From: Flectobacillus sp.
GTDB lineage: Bacteria > Bacteroidota > Bacteroidia > Cytophagales > Spirosomataceae
Reading direction: 5' to 3'
Assembly (NCBI GenBank): GCA_029865665.1
Contig: JARXAV010000103.1
Coordinates: 1-17,518, forward strand
DNA: 17,518 nucleotides
Shown here one piece after another: positions 13,118 through 17,518 of this stretch; position 1 is the stretch's first letter, and each line of letters opens with the position of its first letter. A model generated the notes under the pieces. It saw only the letters and a list, made by a program, of their open reading frames with translations. It ran no database searches and was not told where the DNA came from. The translations under genes and the position numbers were made by a program.

Positions 13118-14431
13118 ATGTCAACTGTAACTCAATACGTTCCGTACAAAGTAAAAGACATCACCCTTGCAGAATGGGGTCGTAAAGAAATTCGTTTAGC
13201 AGAAGCTGAAATGCCAGGTTTGATGGCAATTCGTGCTGAATATGGTCCTTCTCAGCCATTAGCTGGTGCAAGAATCGCTGGTTGTTTACACATGACTATC
13301 CAAACTGCTGTGTTAATTGAAACATTAACGGCTTTGGGTGCAGAGGTAACTTGGTCTTCTTGTAACATTTTCTCTACACAAGATCATGCTGCTGCGGCTA
13401 TCGCTGCTGCGGGTATTCCTGTGTATGCTTGGAAAGGTATGAACGAAGAAGAGTTCAACTGGTGTATTGAGCAAACATTATTCTTCGGTGAAGATCGTCA
13501 ACCATTAAACATGATTTTGGATGATGGTGGTGACTTAACTAACATGGTATTTGATGAATATCCTGAGTTAATCGCTGGTATCAAAGGTTTATCAGAAGAA
13601 ACAACTACAGGGGTTCACCGTTTATATGAGCGTTTGAAAAATGGTACGTTATTCTTACCAGCTATCAACGTGAACGACTCAGTAACAAAATCTAAATTCG
13701 ACAACAAATACGGTTGTAAAGAATCATTAGTTGACTCTATCCGTCGTGCTACTGACTTAATGTTGGCAGGTAAAGTTGCCGTAGTTGCTGGTTATGGTGA
13801 CGTAGGTAAAGGTTCTGCTGAATCACTACGTGGTGCAGGTTGCCGTGTTTTAGTAACTGAAATTGACCCAATCTGTGCATTACAAGCTGCAATGGATGGT
13901 TTTGAAGTAGTTACAATGGACGAAGCTGCTACTCGTGCAAACATTTTTGTAACAGCAACAGGTAACGTAAACATTATCAAAGGTCGTCATTTCTTAGCAA
14001 TGAAAGACAAAGCGGTAGTTTGTAACATTGGTCACTTCGATAACGAAATCGACATGGCTTGGTTAAACGGAACTTACGGAGCTACCAAACAACAAATCAA
14101 ACCTCAAGTTGATTTGTATGAAATAGAAGGAAAAGAAATCATCATTTTAGCAGAAGGACGTTTAGTAAACTTAGGTTGTGCTATGGGACACCCATCGTTT
14201 GTAATGTCTAACTCATTCTGTAACCAAACATTAGCTCAATTAGAGTTATGGTTGAACACAGACAAATATGAGAAAAACGTGTACATCCTTCCTAAACACT
14301 TAGATGAGAAAGTAGCGAAATTGCACTTAGCTCACATCGGTGCTAAATTAGAAGTATTAGACACAGAACAAGCTGCTTATATCGGCGTTTCAGTAGAAGG
14401 TCCATTCAAATCAGACTTATACCGTTACTAG
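13118..14431 (+). CDS. ahcY: S-adenosylhomocysteinase
   Basis: 437 residues, the normal length. It reversibly splits S-adenosylhomocysteine into adenosine and homocysteine in the cytoplasm, removing the inhibitory by-product of methyltransferases. Visible hallmarks are [14 protein letters not shown] (57-70), the substrate-binding D90 region [21 protein letters not shown] (135-141), [15 protein letters not shown] with the catalytic Lys191 and Asp195, the NAD-binding GYGDVGKG (225-232) and the C-terminal KSDLYRY whose Lys and Tyr complete the neighbouring subunit's cofactor site. Codon choice differs from its neighbours: it is rich in GGT, GCT, CGT, GTA and TTA, as in a highly expressed gene. 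It is a single-gene unit with its own promoter and terminator; no other methionine-cycle gene is adjacent. Confidence 0.98.
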   Translation: MSTVTQYVPYKVKDITLAEWGRKEIRLAEAEMPGLMAIRAEYGPSQPLAGARIAGCLHMTIQTAVLIETLTALGAEVTWSSCNIFSTQDHAAAAIAAAGIPVYAWKGMNEEEFNWCIEQTLFFGEDRQPLNMILDDGGDLTNMVFDEYPELIAGIKGLSEETTTGVHRLYERLKNGTLFLPAINVNDSVTKSKFDNKYGCKESLVDSIRRATDLMLAGKVAVVAGYGDVGKGSAESLRGAGCRVLVTEIDPICALQAAMDGFEVVTMDEAATRANIFVTATGNVNIIKGRHFLAMKDKAVVCNIGHFDNEIDMAWLNGTYGATKQQIKPQVDLYEIEGKEIIILAEGRLVNLGCAMGHPSFVMSNSFCNQTLAQLELWLNTDKYEKNVYILPKHLDEKVAKLHLAHIGAKLEVLDTEQAAYIGVSVEGPFKSDLYRY

Positions 14432-14448
14432 GATTTAGTTATTTCAAT

Positions 14449-14485
14449 AAAAAAGGAGGCTGTCTTGTAGATAGTCTCCTTTTTT
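14449..14485 (+). terminator. ahcY terminator
   Basis: AAAAAAGGAG (14449-14458) pairs with CTCCTTTTTT (14476-14485). The inner CTGTC/GATAG pairs imperfectly around a TTGTA loop. It starts 17 bases after the stop. Confidence 0.88.
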
Positions 14486-14565
14486 GTTTTAACATTTTTT
14501 AGTTTTTACTTCTCCATCTCGCTACCTAAATTTACAAGGCATAAAAACCAGAAAACAAGCGACTT

Positions 14566-15168
14566 ATGGAAATCAAAAACTTTCAGAAAATAGTTAACTT
14601 AAAACAACAGTCTCTCATCCTATTAATAGCATTTTCCTTCATTTTCTACGTTCTCCTAAATGAATGTTTCGCTCAAATAGCACTAATTATAGCTGAACAG
14701 CGTATCGTAATCTTACCGACTCTTTTGGGCATTGTATGTGGCAATAAAGGTTTTAATCATAAAGACCTCATTTTATTTATCGCTTTTATAGGACAACGAC
14801 TCTGCTTTATCTATGGCTATAACAGCTTATTCCGTTCAAAATATGAAATTTTGAGCCATTTTTTAGGCGTATATGTCATAGCTGACTTCATAAGAGTTTT
14901 TCTAATTTTAGTACCAATAGGCATCAATTGGGATGTCTATTTTTACCCTGCCTTTCCAATACTTCATTTTAGTAGAATGACAGGAATACCGAGTTGGCTG
15001 TGTTTTATAACAACAGGTAGTTTAAGCCTATTCGTATTTTACAAAACTCAAAAATTAAATATTACTAATCTTGTGACTTACTTTTGCTTAACCCTCCTAT
15101 CATTTATTAGTTATGTAGGGTTATGTTATGGATATACTGGTATGTTTTTTACAGCGTTCTTAGATTAA
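14566..15168 (+). CDS. Multi-pass inner-membrane protein of unknown function
   Basis: 200 residues with about six hydrophobic segments (approximate residues 17-36, 47-60, 67-84, 98-120, 143-162 and 170-197) separated by short charged loops, one being FRSKYEIL. There is no signal peptide and no motif I recognise. The even spacing and cysteines within membrane segments do not point to a known transporter. The ATG at 14566 is preceded by TAAATTTA (14527-14534), one base from TAnnTTTG, so it probably has its own promoter. Its composition is more AT-rich and less codon-biased than ahcY, which fits a lowly expressed accessory gene. The stop codon and last few codons lie inside the left arm of a long perfect hairpin (15156-15212), so the C-terminus may have been reset when that repeat formed. 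Confidence 0.65.
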   Translation: MEIKNFQKIVNLKQQSLILLIAFSFIFYVLLNECFAQIALIIAEQRIVILPTLLGIVCGNKGFNHKDLILFIAFIGQRLCFIYGYNSLFRSKYEILSHFLGVYVIADFIRVFLILVPIGINWDVYFYPAFPILHFSRMTGIPSWLCFITTGSLSLFVFYKTQKLNITNLVTYFCLTLLSFISYVGLCYGYTGMFFTAFLD

Positions 15169-15212
15169 CCGCTGTCAGGGTCTTTGACCACTGACAGGGT
15201 TAATCTAAGAAC
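15156..15212. repeat. Long hairpin covering the stop codon of the membrane-protein gene
   Basis: Perfect 15-bp outer arms GTTCTTAGATTAACC (15156-15170) and GGTTAATCTAAGAAC (15198-15212). Inside, CTGTCAG pairs with CTGACAG and GGTC with GACC around a TTT loop, leaving one bulged base on each side. Total stem is 26 bp. There is no following T-run, so it is not a classical terminator. It could be an mRNA-stabilising 3' end or a REP-like element. Confidence 0.7.
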
Positions 15213-15234
15213 TAGTTATTGCATCCAACAACAA

Positions 15235-15267
15235 AAAGGGAGCCTACCGTAACGAAAAACTCCCTTT
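15235..15267 (-). terminator. Minus-strand terminator hairpin, copy 1 of a duplicated pair
   Basis: AAAGGGAG (15235-15242) pairs with CTCCCTTT (15260-15267). The T-tract TTTTT follows on the minus strand only. The loop (CCTACCG.. to ACGAAAAA) closely resembles that of the hairpin at 16911-16947. Confidence 0.65.
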
Positions 15268-15365
15268 GGAAAATTGAGAGTAACATTACTTGGGTCTATT
15301 TCTGAAAAACTAAATAAGAAATCTGCTATTTCTGTATAAATAATAAGAACCCCCTCAAAATAAGA

Positions 15366-15393
15366 GAAAGCCCATCCAGCGAGATGGGCTTTC
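15366..15393 (-). terminator. Terminator of the beta-helix gene
   Basis: GAAAGCCCATC (15366-15376), loop CAGCGA, GATGGGCTTTC (15383-15393): an 11-bp perfect stem beginning 21 bases after the leftward gene's stop, followed on the minus strand by TCTTATTTT. Confidence 0.7.
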
Positions 15394-15414
15394 AATAACA
15401 CTAACCCAAAAAAA

Positions 15415-16653
15415 CTATTCACTAATTCTAAATTGCAAATCTCTCACAACAATAGGAGTCGAATTGATATTGTTTTTAATGAATACTTCTAAGTAATCTC
15501 CTTGATTAATCTCTGCCACCGTTTCCAATGTCAATTGAAAACCTTCGCCTTTTGCCTCAAGAGCAATCGAAGAATTTGGAGCAATTTGAAGCAACCCATT
15601 TTTATACACCGCCACCGACAAGTCTGAATTTGCCTCAGGGGTTTTTCCGCTTGCATTAACATAAATGCGTGCATTTAGTGTTCTTTTACCAGTGTAGGTA
15701 ACTCGGTTGGGAGTAGCGACAAAGCCATCGGCTTTCATTACCGTTGTTTCTCCAGCTATTTTGGTAAACAAATTAGGCGAAATCAACTTCGTAGCGGCCG
15801 TATTTTCATTCATATACAGAAAGGCATAAGGTTTTGTATCAGGTAGCCCCGCCCCATTCTGTCTCATTTCCCAACCTGGTGTATAAGAGTCAAAACCACT
15901 GATCAATACCGCAGGGCCTCTAAATAAATTACCATTCATTCTTGCCTGATCAACCTTTGCTTTCTCATGAAATTTAACAGCCGTACTCCCCGAGAAAACA
16001 AAATAGTTATTAGACATATCAATATCATTTGCCTCAAAATCAGCTAAAAACTCAATTCCAACCCCTGAAGATATTCCCGTAATGTAATTATAGGCACTAC
16101 AAAACTTTCCTGTTGTTCCCGTTACTTTCAGACCGTCTCTACATCTCCAAAAATTGGTTGTAATAAACATCGAATTGAAACCGCTAAACCGTCCTACGCC
16201 TCCGCTAGATACTCTTGGGGCTTCTACTACTGAGTTCCCTGCTAAGAGATTCAAGGCTTTTGTTCCAGAATTATCTTCAAAATCACACGCTGTAGTAGCG
16301 GCACTTAATGGAATAATACATAACTTTTCTAAATAAACATCTGCTTCTTGGCTTCTAAGAACAGCTCCTTTGGTAGCAGAAAGAATTCGATCTTTTCCTG
16401 GGTCTAAGCCTCTTAAACCTGCTCCATTGAGGTTGATACTATTCAAACCGATGTCAACAGAACCAGAAATAATATATACTTTGGCAGAATTGAGGGTAAT
16501 TACGCCATTCTGAGGAGTGGGAAAATCGCTAAGAGCATCAACATAAACAATACTGGAAGGAAGTGGACTTGAAATGTCTTTTTGAGCAAATGAAGTGGTT
16601 AGTACACACAAAAATAAGAGCATCGAACGGATGCTTGTAAGTAAGTAATTCAT
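15415..16653 (-). CDS. Secreted beta-helix protein with phage-appendage-like C-terminal domain
   Basis: 412 residues. A signal peptide (MNYLLTSIRSMLLFLCVLTTSFA) ends before Q24; the second Met at residue 11 would also work. Residues about 35-270 contain repeated short strands rich in N, G, S and V (INLNGAGLRGL, GVGIEFLADFEANDIDMSNNYFVFSGSTAVKF, MNGNLFRGPAVLISG). This is the pattern of a right-handed parallel beta-helix of the pectin-lyase-like type. No polysaccharide-lyase catalytic motif is evident. The last 110 residues (RVTYTGKRTLNARIYVNAS, SVAVYKNGLLQ, INQGDYLEVFIKNNIN, VVRDLQFRI) resemble the C1q/jelly-roll-like end domains seen in phage structural proteins. It may bind or process carbohydrate at the surface. 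It is monocistronic, with a 12-bp tandem repeat just before the start. Fold fairly sure, function unknown. Confidence 0.65.
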   Translation of the reverse strand: MNYLLTSIRSMLLFLCVLTTSFAQKDISSPLPSSIVYVDALSDFPTPQNGVITLNSAKVYIISGSVDIGLNSINLNGAGLRGLDPGKDRILSATKGAVLRSQEADVYLEKLCIIPLSAATTACDFEDNSGTKALNLLAGNSVVEAPRVSSGGVGRFSGFNSMFITTNFWRCRDGLKVTGTTGKFCSAYNYITGISSGVGIEFLADFEANDIDMSNNYFVFSGSTAVKFHEKAKVDQARMNGNLFRGPAVLISGFDSYTPGWEMRQNGAGLPDTKPYAFLYMNENTAATKLISPNLFTKIAGETTVMKADGFVATPNRVTYTGKRTLNARIYVNASGKTPEANSDLSVAVYKNGLLQIAPNSSIALEAKGEGFQLTLETVAEINQGDYLEVFIKNNINSTPIVVRDLQFRISE

Positions 16654-16689
16654 AATAATGTGTTTAATAATGTGTTTAATAATGTGTTA
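16654..16689. repeat. Three tandem 12-bp repeats next to a start codon
   Basis: AATAATGTGTTT at 16654-16665 and 16666-16677, with AATAATGTGTTA at 16678-16689. They directly abut the ATG of the leftward beta-helix gene and so form its 5' leader. Confidence 0.85.
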
Positions 16690-16701
16690 ATTAATGATTA
16701 G

Positions 16702-16730
16702 ATTATACTGTATTATTGGACTTATAGCAA
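16702..16730 (-). promoter_or_regulatory. Possible promoter of the beta-helix gene
   Basis: On the minus strand TTGCTA (16730-16725), a 17-base gap, then TATAAT (16707-16702). This resembles a sigma70 promoter rather than the TAnnTTTG type seen elsewhere in the window, and may be chance in AT-rich DNA. Confidence 0.3.
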
Positions 16731-16747
16731 CTTGACAACACCAATAG

Positions 16748-16769
16748 AATCAGGGATATTACCCTGATT
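16748..16769. repeat. Perfect hairpin upstream of the beta-helix promoter
   Basis: AATCAGGG, loop ATATTA, CCCTGATT. No T-run follows on either strand. It lies 18 bases upstream of the candidate -35 element, so an operator is possible. Confidence 0.4.
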
Positions 16770-16910
16770 ATCAAAAGGTTATAGTATTACTATTAGGCAA
16801 TAAAAATCATTTAGAAGTGATAAACACTCCTAAAGCACATTATACTTACGAAATACAAGCGTACTTGGATTTAGATTAAGCATTTTTATTTTTTCTGATA
16901 ACCAACTAAC

Positions 16911-16947
16911 AAAAAGGGAGCCTGCCATCACGACAAGCTCCCTTTTT
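16911..16947. terminator. hisS terminator hairpin, copy 2 of the duplicated pair
   Basis: AAAAAGGGAGC (16911-16921) pairs with GCTCCCTTTTT (16937-16947): an 11-bp perfect stem with T-tracts in both directions, 22 bases after the hisS stop. Confidence 0.85.
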
Positions 16948-16969
16948 GGAATTCGTATTTTCAACGAAA

Positions 16970-17518
16970 CTATTTCAACTTCGCCACAATATCAGCAATC
17001 GAAAGTTTTTCTTGCTCTCCCGAAATCATATTTTTCAAGGTCAAAATACCTGATTCCATTTCTTCAGACCCAATCATACAGGTATAAGCAACGTTTTTGC
17101 GGTTGGCATAATCCAATTGCTTTTTAATTTTGGCTGTATCAGGATAAATTTCCGCATTAATTCCAGCCAAACGAGCCTGTTGCAACAAACTATGTGCGTA
17201 ATTTAATTCTGCTTCTCCAAAATTACTGAATAACAATTTAGTGGTAACATTACTATCACTTGGTAACAAATTCAATTCTTCCAATACATCATAGATACGG
17301 TCAACACCAAATGAAATTCCTACGCCCGAAACGCCAGGCAAACCAAAAGTTCCTGTCAAATTATCATAACGTCCACCACCTGTAATAGAGCCAATTTGTA
17401 CGTCTAAGGCTTTCACTTCAAAAATTGCACCTGTGTAATACGACAAGCCACGAGCAAGGGTAATGTCCAATTCTACGTGTTCGTCAGACACGCCAAACGC
17501 TGCCATATACGCCCATAC
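16970..17518 (-). CDS. hisS: Histidyl-tRNA synthetase, C-terminal part
   Basis: The frame is open to the right edge (183 codons including the stop), so this is the 3' portion of a larger gene of about 450 codons. It shows the histidine-binding motif LARGLSYYTGAIFEV, the glycine-rich SITGGGRYDNLTG, and class II motif 3 GVGISFGVDRIYDVL. These are followed by the anticodon-binding alpha/beta domain (TTKLLFSNFG to ..IVAKLK). It charges tRNA-His with histidine in the cytoplasm and is essential. The first residues visible, VWAYMAAFGVSDEHVELD, are internal, so the Met at 17506 is not a start. It ends at a strong terminator and no other gene follows in its direction. Confidence 0.96.
   Translation of the reverse strand, partial: VWAYMAAFGVSDEHVELDITLARGLSYYTGAIFEVKALDVQIGSITGGGRYDNLTGTFGLPGVSGVGISFGVDRIYDVLEELNLLPSDSNVTTKLLFSNFGEAELNYAHSLLQQARLAGINAEIYPDTAKIKKQLDYANRKNVAYTCMIGSEEMESGILTLKNMISGEQEKLSIADIVAKLK

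Larger units (their letters stand above)
16690..16969. other. Gap between the beta-helix gene leader and hisS
   Basis: It contains a candidate leftward promoter (16702-16730), a hairpin (16748-16769) and the hisS-side terminator (16911-16947). A 43-codon open stretch without a start codon (16748-16879, +) is present but is not called as a gene. Confidence 0.45.

Noticed and set aside
15216..15422. 68-codon minus-strand open frame after the beta-helix gene
   Set aside because: It spans two hairpin terminators and overlaps the end of the real gene; the translated product resembles no protein.
16748..16879. 43-codon plus-strand open stretch (ending KAHYTYEIQAYLDLD) upstream of hisS
   Set aside because: Its composition is protein-like, but it has no start codon, overlaps a perfect hairpin and is short enough to be chance; at most a gene remnant.

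Overview
This is an AT-rich stretch of a Bacteroidota chromosome, most likely from the order Cytophagales (the Flectobacillus/Arcicella/Emticicia/Runella side; the genus is a guess). The evidence is the recurring Bacteroidota-type promoter element TAnnTTTG, weak or absent Shine-Dalgarno sequences, a PG1098-type methyltransferase, secreted glycosidases of families typical of the phylum, and a Nudix-type sugar regulator. There are 13 protein-coding genes: two cut by the window edges, five of unknown or structural-only function. I see no rRNA, tRNA, CRISPR array, transposase or phage replication gene.

Layout. 1-338 (-): start of a ygiD-like extradiol dioxygenase. 595-1845 (+): a short secreted GH78-like protein. 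1896-3101 (+): a THUMP-like SAM methyltransferase with an apparently leaderless promoter. 3217-3894 (+): an exported coiled-coil protein ending at a 23-bp-stem terminator. 3964-4184: a 221-bp miniature inverted-repeat element. 4194-4937 (-): an exported, probably outer-membrane protein. 4938-5687: a 750-bp gene-poor gap rich in perfect hairpins, two of them good minus-strand terminators. 5688-8993 (-): a large exported GH106 alpha-L-rhamnosidase. 9496-10263 (+): a divergent Nudix/winged-helix regulator. 10322-11590 (-): a RhlE-type DEAD-box helicase. 11682-11921 (+): a 79-residue unknown. 11925-12791 (-): an AraC-type regulator. 13118-14431 (+): S-adenosylhomocysteinase. 14566-15168 (+): a multi-pass membrane protein whose stop codon lies inside a long hairpin. 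15415-16653 (-): an exported beta-helix protein flanked by two near-identical terminator hairpins. 16970-17518 (-): the C-terminal half of histidyl-tRNA synthetase.

Working together. Housekeeping genes (ahcY, hisS, rhlE, the methyltransferase) are interleaved with single-gene transcription units, and I see no long operon. The one functional pairing is the divergent GH106/Nudix pair, which resembles sugar-responsive Nudix regulators controlling catabolic genes. No SusC/SusD pair lies nearby, so this is not a complete polysaccharide utilisation locus. A GH78-like and a GH106 protein, both from rhamnosidase families, lie within 4 kb of each other.

The most unusual signals are non-coding or repeat-derived. 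They are: three copies of a C-run/G-run palindromic repeat inserted in frame in the GH106 gene; the 221-bp nested inverted-repeat element; a possible minus-strand RNA of about 0.4 kb ending at 5067; the hairpin over the stop codon at 15168; and the terminator pair around the beta-helix gene. None amounts to a clear new multi-gene system.
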